The notes beneath the pieces were generated by a model that was not told the origin of the DNA, made no database searches, and was given only the letters and a program-made list of their open reading frames with translations. A stretch of 64,000 nt of DNA, taken from Rhizobium sp. NXC24 (lineage in GTDB: Bacteria; Pseudomonadota; Alphaproteobacteria; Rhizobiales; Rhizobiaceae). Location of the stretch: contig NZ_CP024313.1 of the NCBI RefSeq assembly GCF_002944315.1, positions 310,001 to 374,000 of the forward strand, given 5' to 3'. The translations under genes were made by a program, and so were the position numbers. Shown here in pieces: positions 28,074-35,900 of this stretch (position 1 is its first letter; each line of letters starts with the position of its first letter).

Positions 28074-28319
28074 CTACCTAAGTGCGCCGTGCAAAAGTGC
28101 AAACAGCCAGGCGACGGCTAGGACCCAAAACACGGCCGAATACAGTATTTCGCAAGTGCGGCTGCGGTAGCGGCGGCCAGTAGCAATGACATTGCCGAAT
28201 TTAGGAAAGTGATACTGAAACCATAAGATGGCCTTCCCAGGAAATAGAAATACCATCCACCAGAGTCGCGGCCGAGTGCTCGAGCCGCTTTGTGGTGAGG
28301 GGACCTGGTGCATTGCCAT
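28074..28319 (-). CDS. Small membrane protein upstream of the vWA operon
   Basis: 81 residues with two hydrophobic segments (WWMVFLFPGKAILWF and ILYSAVFWVLAVAWLFALL) separated by a basic loop GRRYRSRTC. It is on the same strand as the vWA gene and 160 bases upstream, so it could be first in that operon. No family is recognised. The Trp/Phe-rich, well-ordered hydrophobicity argues for a real protein. Confidence 0.5.
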   Translation of the reverse strand: MAMHQVPSPQSGSSTRPRLWWMVFLFPGKAILWFQYHFPKFGNVIATGRRYRSRTCEILYSAVFWVLAVAWLFALLHGALR

Positions 28320-28446
28320 CGCGATCTCGTTGCCTGCGGACTAAGATTCCTTAGGCAGCATATACGAGTCTCCGGGAGAAGCTACCCAGGGTTTTTCTCA
28401 CGCAGACATTATACAATCACGTCATGATCTTCGACTTGGCTCAAGG

Positions 28447-29232
28447 GTGTTGCTGACAGCAATCTTCTTCCCACCTGGGTTCGTATTGGTCGTTGGCGAC
28501 CGCAGGGCGGTGAATCAGACGGAGGACGCTATCGACACTTCCAAGCGTGTGCTGCTCCTTTTTGATCATGGCGTGGAAGTGCCGAACGAATGGGCGACGA
28601 TCTCCGACATTTACGCTGATCTGGAGGCTCCGAAGCTCAAGCTGACAAGGGATGCATTACGCGCCTCGTGTATCGTCCAACGCCTCCAGAGGAGGATGTT
28701 TCGGAAGCAGTGGCCATTGCGCCTGGCCTATTTTGGAAGACCGTTCGAAAGGGTCGCAGTTTCGATGAGACATTGGGGCGTTTGCGTTGGCTGCGAATGC
28801 AGCCAACGTTAGCCGGGCGAAGTCTGGCGAGGTGGTACTGGACCTGAGTAGTGTAAGAGGCTACCGCGCAGCCCGCGATTGGGCGTCAACGCTCGTTGGT
28901 GAAGTTGCCGAGTGGCGTACAGGTAAGCTGCGATGGTCCAATATCGATAGCCGGTTGCTCTTTAGTGGGCAGCGGGAGGTGCGGAAAGACCGCATTCGCG
29001 CGCATTCTGGCAAAAACGCTCGATGCGCATTTCATCCCGACCTCGTTGGCTGCTTGGCAGAGCAAAGGAGCGTTGGACGCCCTCTCGTTTCGGCACTCTT
29101 GGAAATGATCGATGGCGGCGAGAAAAACGAGGGCATCTTTATCATGGGCGCCTGTAATTTCTCTGAGCGTCTCGATCCCGCGCTCAAGTGGTCGGGGTGT
29201 CTTGCAAAACACAATTGCGCTGCCTTCATCTG
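28447..29232 (+). pseudogene. Decayed AAA+ ATPase gene
   Basis: Pieces of a AAA+ ATPase appear in different frames. VEVPNEWATISDIYADLEAPKLKL is near 28570; a degraded Walker A, GSGRCGKTAFARILAKTLDAHF, is in one frame near 28970-29040. LLEMIDGGEKNEGIFIMGACN and SERLDPAL return in another frame near 29100-29190. The Walker B region is deleted and at least two frameshifts are needed to join the parts. The remnant ends just before an insertion element. It may once have belonged to the adjacent divergent kinase module. Confidence 0.7.
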
Positions 29233-29431
29233 AGTAACAGCCGACAAACCGTCTATGAGTTCCATAATAGAACTTATCTGATTTTCTGTTGTAGCGGCTA
29301 TTTAGTAATGCGACAGTTGGGCCAGTTAGAGATGCGACAGTCTCGCCTCTCGACGTTCTGGTCAATGCCAAGGTTGGGAGCAAGGATGACGACCTTCAGC
29401 CTGGTCGAGACCATGAGCGGTCGGAGTCGTC

Positions 29432-30853
29432 ATGTCCTGTTTGATCACTATGTCGCAGAAAGAGTTGCATCGCCTCGAAGTCATCCAGAAGATCCGTGAC
29501 GAACGCCTGAGCGTTGTCCAGGCTGCCGAACTGCTCGACCTCAGTCGAAGTCAGGTGCATCGGCTGCTGCAGGCTTATGACCTGGATGGTCCAGCCGGGC
29601 TCGTTTCGAAGAAGCGATCTCAACCGAGCAACCGGCGTCACAGCGAGGAATTTCGCAATGCGGCGCTGGATCTGATCCGCGAACGCTATCTGGATTTCGG
29701 CCCGACGCTGGCGCGTGAGAAGCTGATCGAGCTGCACCGGATCTCTGTCGCCAAGGAGACGCTGCGGCAATGGATGACCGAGGCTGGTATCTGGGTCTCA
29801 CGCAGAGAACGCAAGAAACGGGTTTTCCAGCCACGCGGTCGACGTGATTGCTTTGGCGAACTGGTGCAGATCGATGGCTCGCATCACTGGTGGTTCGAGA
29901 ACCGTGGGCCCAAATGTGCCCTGCTCGTCTATATCGATGACGCGACCGGCAAGCTGCTACATCTACGGTTTGCCGGATCGGAGAACACATTCGACTATCT
30001 GCACGCGACCAAGGCCTATCTGCAGCAATGGGGCAAACCGCTGGCCTTCTACAGCGACAAGCACGGCGTCTTTCGTTCGACCCATGCGTCGGAGAAGGAC
30101 CGGACGAGCGGCCTGACACAATTCGGCCGGGCGCTCTATGAGCTGAACATCGACATCATCTGTGCCAACACCCCGCAGGCCAAGGGCCGGGTGGAACGTG
30201 CCAACCAGACATTGCAGGATCGGCTGGTCAAGGAGATGCGGCTTCGCGGCATTGACACGATCGAGGAAGCCAACGCCTATGCACCTGAGTTCATTACGGA
30301 TTTCAACGCGCGTTTCGGCAAACAGCCGCGCAATCCGAAGGACATGCACCGGCCGTTGGCCGATCACGAGAACCTTGATGGCGCCATGTGCCGCAAGGAA
30401 GTTCGCACGCTGTCGCAGGCTTTGACGCTGCGCTACGACAAGGTGCTGTTCATTCTCGATCCGACCGACGTTTCCAGACCCTTGGCCGGCCAAAAGGTGA
30501 TTGTCTGCGATTATCCGGACGGTCGTCTCGAGATCATGCACGAGAGTTTTGCCCTACCCTACAGAACCTTTGACAAGCTGCGGTCGGTCCATCGGCCGGA
30601 AGTCGTCGAGAACAAGCGTCTGGACGACATGCTGTCGATCGTCGCCGAGATGCAGGCTGGACGAGAACAGCAACGGAGCAAGAGCGGCCCTCGCCGCACC
30701 GGGCAGACGGATCATATGTTCGGCATTCGGGACGGCAGCACGGCGAACGGCTATCAGAAGCGTGGCCGCAAGCCGAGGACAGATTACATGAACGATCCCG
30801 CGGTGATTGCCCGGCGAGAGAAAGCGTTATTGAGGCAACCAGCGGCGGAATAA
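29432..30853 (+). CDS. DDE transposase, ISNCY (IS1202/IS481-like) family
   Basis: 473 residues. An N-terminal helix-turn-helix (VVQAAELLDLSRSQVHRLL) is followed by an integrase core with acidic residues in QIDGSHHWWF, FYSDKHGVF and KGRVERANQTLQDRL, the last supplying the glutamate. The C-terminal basic region (KRGRKPRTDYMND) probably aids DNA binding. The frame is intact, so the element may be functional. The start could be a few codons later, at MSQKELHRLE. Confidence 0.9.
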   Translation: MSCLITMSQKELHRLEVIQKIRDERLSVVQAAELLDLSRSQVHRLLQAYDLDGPAGLVSKKRSQPSNRRHSEEFRNAALDLIRERYLDFGPTLAREKLIELHRISVAKETLRQWMTEAGIWVSRRERKKRVFQPRGRRDCFGELVQIDGSHHWWFENRGPKCALLVYIDDATGKLLHLRFAGSENTFDYLHATKAYLQQWGKPLAFYSDKHGVFRSTHASEKDRTSGLTQFGRALYELNIDIICANTPQAKGRVERANQTLQDRLVKEMRLRGIDTIEEANAYAPEFITDFNARFGKQPRNPKDMHRPLADHENLDGAMCRKEVRTLSQALTLRYDKVLFILDPTDVSRPLAGQKVIVCDYPDGRLEIMHESFALPYRTFDKLRSVHRPEVVENKRLDDMLSIVAEMQAGREQQRSKSGPRRTGQTDHMFGIRDGSTANGYQKRGRKPRTDYMNDPAVIARREKALLRQPAAE

Positions 30854-30859
30854 AGATCG

Positions 30860-31597
30860 TCAGTGCACGCCGATGTCGCTTTGCGTATCTGATTCCAGCT
30901 GCAGGCAGGCGGACCAAAGCGGCGTCTTATGGAAGGCTCCGTCTTGAAGAAGCGTGAGCCCTTCTCGTGCCTCATAAAGCAGGCCCAGCCAGCACAGGCG
31001 CCGCAGGACACCATATTGGAGATCGGATTTGAGCTCCCAGGCTTCCAGGGTCATTTCGGTGTCGGACAGAGGTGCCATGTCTGGATAGAGGATTTTTACA
31101 ACGTCCAATGGCGTGCAGCCCTCTCTCGCCTTGATATTGAGAAGATTGAGGAACATGCGCCACCAACCTAACCGAGCTTGGACCTCTTCTTTGCGCTCGG
31201 TGGCGTGGACATAGGAATAGAGATAATCCGTGGCGACGAGATCGAAGAAGGCCTGCGGGTTCATCAGGAACTCGCGGCCACGTCTGGTTGGCAGCAGCAC
31301 ATCCTTTTTCCGGCGAAGAAGCTTCAGATGGCGGGTCATGTCCCGCACGACCCAGAGCGGCGGCATGTCGTTTTCGTTCAGCACTTTGTTCATGCTGTAG
31401 AGGTCTTCGGCCGTGAAGTCGGGCCAGAGGAAGTTCACAGCGGCCCAATGCACGAATTTGCGGTTCATGGCGCCGGTCGCCGTCAATCCTATGCCACCCT
31501 CACCGTCAGCATAGGCAACGGACAGAAGCATGCCGCGAAGAAGAGGTGACAGCGCGGCGACATCGACGTCACCTTGCAGGTTGATTTCCGGAAGCAT
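30860..31597 (-). CDS. Passenger protein of the insertion element, unknown function
   Basis: 245 residues, convergent with the transposase and lying wholly inside the inverted ends. Notable stretches are LLSVAYADGEGGIGLTATGAMNRKFVHWAA, DMPPLWVVRDMTRHLKLLRRKKDVLLPTRRGREFL, and a leucine/arginine-rich end (LQYGVLRRLCWLGLLYEA). It resembles the C-terminal part of pRiA4b ORF-3-type proteins that travel with insertion elements, but I cannot confirm that. No transposase, resistance or methylase motif is visible. Confidence 0.65.
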   Translation of the reverse strand: MLPEINLQGDVDVAALSPLLRGMLLSVAYADGEGGIGLTATGAMNRKFVHWAAVNFLWPDFTAEDLYSMNKVLNENDMPPLWVVRDMTRHLKLLRRKKDVLLPTRRGREFLMNPQAFFDLVATDYLYSYVHATERKEEVQARLGWWRMFLNLLNIKAREGCTPLDVVKILYPDMAPLSDTEMTLEAWELKSDLQYGVLRRLCWLGLLYEAREGLTLLQDGAFHKTPLWSACLQLESDTQSDIGVH

Positions 31598-31951
31598 CGT
31601 GCGGCTTCGATCCCTATCCGCCCCATGCGGTGTAGAGGAGTATCAGCCGACGACAGAACAATTGCTACTGAGAAAGCTAAAGTCGAAGGGGAGCGTTATC
31701 ACCCGCCCCCGCTCCGCCCTTTCAACCCGGCCCAGCCGGTCGGATCGGGGGCTACCGGCAGAACCAGTGGCGCGTTTCTAACTGGCTGGAGAAGTCGCAC
31801 TGCTAATCAGCTTTGACATCTGTATCACATTGAAAATAAAAGGTAAAAAAGTGGTCCCCGCACTTCGTTTTGCGACGTACTGCGAAAGCCATAGATGAAG
31901 TTCGCCAGCGTCAAAGACCCGGAGCTCAAGCCGATCCGGCACGGTCGAAGA

Positions 31952-33244
31952 CTACGGTTGACGGTGTACTTCGTCCACCAGGGTCAGAGTCTCGAGGCGA
32001 TCGAGAAGCTGCTTTGCTTTCTTTTCTCCGAGCAATTCGGGCGCCAATGTCGGCCAATGCTCCAGCGCACGATTGACTGTCGCCACGACCTCGCGGGTGA
32101 TCAGCTTCTCGTCTAGGCGAAGAAAACTTGCGACCCTCTCAAAGCGATGAAGGTTCACGTTTTCGAAGCTGTGGGTTTTGACGAACCTCAACGCCATAGT
32201 GTCGGATGGAATGTAAAGTACGGTCGGGACGATATCGTAGGCAGGCGACAATCGGATTTCGCCGGGTGCCGGAAAGCAAAAAGACCAGTTCTTAAGATGG
32301 TTGTCGCCATTGCCCAAAAGCACGTCTGCAACAACCCTGCGGATGGATTCCAATATGTCATCGCGATGATCGGTACTGAAGCGGCGCACCATGTTGATGA
32401 TGGTTTCAGTCGTCGCCATCGTGTATTTGCGATCGCCTATCGCTCCCAGAATTTGGGCTGCGTCTTCGATGTGAATGCGACGATCATCGTCGGCACGGTC
32501 GAAGCGATCGACGACGAGAACGCGTTTTCCGTGGGCCAAGAGTTCCGCTGGAACGCCGCTGATGACATCGCTGGAGACAAGCCGGCAATTTGCGGTTCGC
32601 ACGCCAATCATTTTTGCCATATGCATGGCCGCGTATTCAGCCTCGGGCAAACCCGGGAATCGCTCGCTTGCGACCTTGATGATGCAACGGCCGGTGTTAC
32701 CGCGACCGGGAACCGTCAGTCGCTCGCCCTCGACGTTGGCTGTGAACTTGAGCTGGACACCTGCGAGCGAGAATTTGACCGCGCCGTCAGGCAGCGCGAC
32801 ATCCACGCCATGTACCTTTTCGATGGTGATCGGGCCGGCTGACGCTGGGATCGCTGTTTCCGGTACGACGAGAATTGCGCCGGGGAGATCGCCACCCAGG
32901 CGGCTCAGAACGTCGAATTCGTCGTGATCGCCCGGCCCCATTTCGTTCAACACGAGATCCCTAAGGGCGCCCTCCGGAAGCAGCCCTGAAAACCATGGTG
33001 GCAATGTGCCGTGAAGCCCAATTTTGTCACCGCGCCGCGCCAGATGATTGCGTGTGCCCTCGTCATCGTCAGGATCGAACCAACCCAGGCTCAGAATTGG
33101 CCGCTTTGGATCCCGTAGGAATGTTTCCGCAACGACAAACGCGACTGCGCCGTCACTGTCGCGCGTCAGGGTGCCTACCCTAACCTTCCCTTGTGTCTGA
33201 TCCAGAAGATGGACGCCGAGGATCGCCGAAGATTTCGCCATCAC
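31952..33244 (-). CDS. hipA: HipA-family serine/threonine kinase toxin
   Basis: 430 residues. Order of motifs: N-terminal HipA_N region with WFSGLLPEGALRD near 85, SLAGVQLKFTA near 160 (ATP-binding loop), the kinase catalytic motif GNGDNHLKNWSF near 310, and LSPAYDIVPT (metal-binding Asp) near 330. HipA kinases phosphorylate targets such as glutamyl-tRNA synthetase and cause growth arrest or persistence. All key residues are present, so it may be active. Its start overlaps the hipB stop as ATGA. Confidence 0.92.
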   Translation of the reverse strand: MMAKSSAILGVHLLDQTQGKVRVGTLTRDSDGAVAFVVAETFLRDPKRPILSLGWFDPDDDEGTRNHLARRGDKIGLHGTLPPWFSGLLPEGALRDLVLNEMGPGDHDEFDVLSRLGGDLPGAILVVPETAIPASAGPITIEKVHGVDVALPDGAVKFSLAGVQLKFTANVEGERLTVPGRGNTGRCIIKVASERFPGLPEAEYAAMHMAKMIGVRTANCRLVSSDVISGVPAELLAHGKRVLVVDRFDRADDDRRIHIEDAAQILGAIGDRKYTMATTETIINMVRRFSTDHRDDILESIRRVVADVLLGNGDNHLKNWSFCFPAPGEIRLSPAYDIVPTVLYIPSDTMALRFVKTHSFENVNLHRFERVASFLRLDEKLITREVVATVNRALEHWPTLAPELLGEKKAKQLLDRLETLTLVDEVHRQP

Positions 33245-33588
33245 GGCTCCCCTTTGTCGTCTTCATCGAGATCGACAAAAAGTTCCTCGAATGCGCTGGC
33301 CGCCGCACTTCTATTCGGCTGTTCCCCCTTATCGCCAATCAGCGCCCTCACTTCCCCGACCCGGGACTTCGGCAGCAGGACCGGCATAAGGTCGAGTGCA
33401 TCGCAGATTTCGGCAAACAGGGTCAGTCGGTCCCTACCCCGCCGATCCGTCGCAAGGTCCCGTTCGAGTTCCGATATTCGGGCCCGGTCCCGGCCGAGCC
33501 TTGTCGCAAGTGCGGGCTGACTGAGACCTCGCCGTTTACGGGCGGCCAAGAGTTGTTCGCCAAGAGCGTTGAAAATCGTGGTAGTCAT
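33241..33588 (-). CDS. hipB: HipB-family antitoxin, XRE helix-turn-helix
   Basis: 115 residues with an XRE helix-turn-helix at about 8-65 (LGEQLLAARKRRGLSQPALATRLGRDRARISELERD) and an acidic C-terminus (EELFVDLDEDDKGEP). It should neutralise HipA and repress the operon through sites upstream. It is first in a two-gene operon, and the four boxes in front of it are the likely operators. Confidence 0.9.
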   Translation of the reverse strand: MTTTIFNALGEQLLAARKRRGLSQPALATRLGRDRARISELERDLATDRRGRDRLTLFAEICDALDLMPVLLPKSRVGEVRALIGDKGEQPNRSAAASAFEELFVDLDEDDKGEP

Positions 33589-33695
33589 GCGGAATATCGC
33601 TCATATAAAGGTTGACGTACGGAATATCGTACGGCCAGAAGATAAACTAGAATGCGGAATTCTGCAACACTGAACCATAACGAGCGGAATAGCGC
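33589..33695. promoter_or_regulatory. Four-box operator region of hipBA
   Basis: Four copies of a 12-base box close to GCGGAATATCGC occur at 33589, 33619, 33654 and 33684: GCGGAATATCGC, ACGGAATATCGT, GCGGAATTCTGC, GCGGAATAGCGC. Spacings are 30, 35 and 30 bases, i.e. roughly three helical turns, so all lie on about the same DNA face. The first abuts the hipB start codon. HipB proteins are known to bind several operators cooperatively. Confidence 0.65.
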
Positions 33696-33759
33696 ATCTG
33701 GTTTGTCGCTGACCTCAGCAGTTGCGCCAAGCCTGCTCCCGCCTTTTCAGCAATTCGAT

Positions 33760-33912
33760 CTAGCGTTGGTGCAGCGTGGCGATCTCGATCTCGCCTCTTG
33801 TCCATTCATCGACCCAGCGCTCAAACTCTTCGGACCTTTCGATGGGAAGCCCCCATCTTTTGGGCCCGGCCAAACGCCCTTTCGACAATCGCGCGCGAAC
33901 TTCGATCGACAT
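33760..33912 (-). CDS. Small 50-residue protein, possibly a fragment
   Basis: MSIEVRARLSKGRLAGPKRW...ATLHQR is encoded from an ATG with GGAGT a few bases upstream. It is charged, with no signal or membrane segment. It could be a small regulator or the N-terminal stub of a recombinase-like gene. No family is recognised. Confidence 0.35.
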   Translation of the reverse strand: MSIEVRARLSKGRLAGPKRWGLPIERSEEFERWVDEWTRGEIEIATLHQR

Positions 33913-34241
33913 GACTAACTCCATCCATCCAATCGGCAGCCCGAACACCCGTGAACGCAGCCCGCGCCAATATCTTAAGCCTGAGTGCGGCTGTCCTCCG
34001 CTTCAATACTCAGGTTTGACTGACGAGGCGACCACCCAGCCACAAGAATATGCGCCCTTCCGAAGAAATCGACGCCGAGGACGACCTTGAAATCGTCTAT
34101 GAGTACACGCCTTGGCATTGAGCCGAGGCATTGCCTTCGGCCTGCGGCTAGCGAGCGGCAGTCCGAAGGGAGGCTTCGCCGCGGCCGACATCGATCCGAT
34201 GCGCGCGGTGACGAGGCGCACGTTGACACGCGTGAAAGTTC
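33913..34241. other. Intergenic region, no recognised gene
   Basis: About 330 bases. Short frames exist on both strands, including a 23-codon frame ending EIVYEYTPWH on the plus strand and a 47-codon frame beginning MPRRVLIDDFK on the minus strand. Neither has convincing start signals. It may hold decayed genes. Confidence 0.4.
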
Positions 34242-35057
34242 CTACCGTGTTTCCTTTGAGCGCATCTGCATATTCGATTGACCAGTGCGGGATGCGGGCA
34301 AGTCGCGATGAACGATTTCCAGAGCTTCGACCCAAGGGACAGCCGCGTTTGTCCGCGCGAGATGGTCTAGGCCGGTCTTCGTGAAAGTTCCCGGTGTTGC
34401 GATAGCGTCAGAAATCGCATTGAGAGAGACATCCTGCAGTACCGTTGCATAGGCGGCTGCTCCGGCTATATCTCCCGCAACCAGCGCCCGGGCCTGGTTT
34501 GGCTCGAGTCCACGCTCGACAAACCAGTTTTCGAGCTCAGCGATAAAGCGATACGTCCAGCCCGCCAGGCAGGCTCCGATCATCGCGAGGTCGAGTTGGT
34601 CCTCATGGTTCAGAACCAGAACTTTTCCCGCGGCAGCCAAAACGGCTTCCACTTCCGGGCACGCGGGAAACATCAGAATGAGGCCGTCACCAATCGCCTC
34701 GATGTAACTCGACGGCATGATGCGCACGACCTGGATGCTGCCACCTGTTGCGACACGTAGTTCGGCAGCAGCGATGCCGGCGACAGCTGAAATTAGCGTC
34801 TGGCCCGGCCCTAGCGCTAGCGTAGGCAACGCTGAAGCGAGCTGCTCTGGTCGCACTGCAAGCAGGATCCAGTCGGCCTCCTCTATCAAACTCAGTTGAT
34901 CCACCGCAACGGTGCAACCATAACGCGCCGGGAGGTCCTCAGCCTTTATGCGATTGTGCGGCGAGAGGATGATCCGCCCTGTATGGCCACCCCGTCTTAA
35001 GGTGACAATCAGATACGCGGAGAAATCCCCTGTGCCGATAACGCCTATAGTCGTCAT
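34242..35057 (-). CDS. Pyrroline-5-carboxylate reductase-like oxidoreductase
   Basis: 271 residues. The N-terminal Rossmann motif is GVIGTGDFSAYL, followed by ILLAVRPEQL and the P5C-reductase signature region VVRIMPSSYIEAIGDG. The C-terminal dimerisation helices include GDIAGAAAYA and TPGTFTKTGLDHL. True ProC usually has MPNTP and SPGGTT at these places, so this is a divergent member whose substrate may differ from pyrroline-5-carboxylate. It sits beside the NRPS genes, in the opposite direction, and might supply a cyclic or modified amino acid to them; that link is inference. Confidence 0.75.
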   Translation of the reverse strand: MTTIGVIGTGDFSAYLIVTLRRGGHTGRIILSPHNRIKAEDLPARYGCTVAVDQLSLIEEADWILLAVRPEQLASALPTLALGPGQTLISAVAGIAAAELRVATGGSIQVVRIMPSSYIEAIGDGLILMFPACPEVEAVLAAAGKVLVLNHEDQLDLAMIGACLAGWTYRFIAELENWFVERGLEPNQARALVAGDIAGAAAYATVLQDVSLNAISDAIATPGTFTKTGLDHLARTNAAVPWVEALEIVHRDLPASRTGQSNMQMRSKETR

Positions 35058-35166
35058 CTCCTGACCCCATTCTATGCTCTAAAACGCCAGGCCCTGGCCC
35101 TGACGAACGACTCCGGCGAACAGCAAGCTGCTTGTGATCGCACAGTGGCCGTAGGGACCTCGTGGG

Positions 35167-35688
35167 TTAAACGAGCTGACTGTCAGCCTCTATCGCATCG
35201 AGCCGGGACAACACCATCGCAAGATGTGATTTGTGAACCGTCGCCACCAAGCGAACATCTCTCAGTTCGAGGCTTCGGCGGATCATTCGCAGCTCATCCA
35301 GAAGGTCTTCGACCTGCTGACGAAAGTTCATCTTTTCAAGAAGCAAAAACCAGAACCTTGCCGATTGAAAGAACAAGATATCGTTGAAGTCCCTGAGCGG
35401 TCCGTTGCTGCTCAAGCCGTGCAGGATCTTATGCAGGCAGATAATGATTTCGGCGAACTGCCGTTTATCTTTGCCATCCAATAGCTGGCGGCAGGATTGT
35501 TCCAACTCCTGAATTGCGTCGAGGATGACGACGGCGCTGTGTCCGCGGTGCAGCGGCCAAGCAATTGATGATGGGTAATTCTGCTCTCGCGGGGTGATTG
35601 CTGGTTCGGCCAGCACCTGAGCCCATCCCCACATGCCCCGGCGCAAAAAGAGCAGCAGGCCGCTACGGGCCATATCCCAAGAAAACAC
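35167..35688 (-). CDS. Hypothetical protein with FCD-like helical C-terminus, possible truncated regulator
   Basis: Up to 173 residues from a GTG. The second half is helical with FNDILFFQSARFWFLLLEKMNF and a His in VATVHKSHLAMVLSRLDAIEA, reminiscent of the ligand-binding FCD domain of GntR/FadR regulators. No winged helix-turn-helix precedes it: an in-frame stop occurs four codons before the start. It may be a regulator that lost its DNA-binding domain. It is divergent from the first NRPS gene, a classic regulator position. Confidence 0.45.
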   Translation of the reverse strand: MFSWDMARSGLLLFLRRGMWGWAQVLAEPAITPREQNYPSSIAWPLHRGHSAVVILDAIQELEQSCRQLLDGKDKRQFAEIIICLHKILHGLSSNGPLRDFNDILFFQSARFWFLLLEKMNFRQQVEDLLDELRMIRRSLELRDVRLVATVHKSHLAMVLSRLDAIEADSQLV

Positions 35689-35784
35689 AAGTGGGCTGCT
35701 CTATTGTCGGGTTCGTCGATTTCGCGACACGCGCCGGTCCGACGCAATCTGCTGGCGCGCCGTTAAACTACTGAAACGTAACGG

Positions 35785-35790
35785 TATAAT
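35785..35790 (+). promoter_or_regulatory. Candidate -10 box upstream of the first NRPS
   Basis: A perfect TATAAT lies about 110 bases before the NRPS start in the divergent intergenic region. The -35 at the right distance (GTTAAA, 35762-35767) is poor, so an activator may be needed. Confidence 0.3.
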
Positions 35791-35900
35791 TTGCGGTAGC
35801 GCTCTTCGCGTAACTGGCATGACTTTTGGAGCTTACTGGATCCGACAGGGAAAAATTGGCAGCTGGGACCTACTAACCGCCCCAACCTACGAGGAAACTT

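Larger units (their letters stand above)
29302..31806. mobile_element. DDE insertion element (ISNCY/IS1202-like) with a passenger gene
   Basis: Imperfect inverted ends bracket the transposase and a second gene: TTAGTAATGCGACAGTTGG at 29302 and, in reverse complement, TTAGCAGTGCGACTTCTCC ending at 31806. Both ends share an inner GCCAGTTAGA block. The left end repeats TGCGACAG twice, possibly transposase-binding sites. No clear target duplication was seen. Family placement rests on the transposase only. Confidence 0.7.

Noticed and set aside
28896..29108. Short frame with KTAFARILAKTLDAHF taken as a separate gene
   Set aside because: It is the Walker A piece of the decayed AAA+ gene, not an independent coding region.
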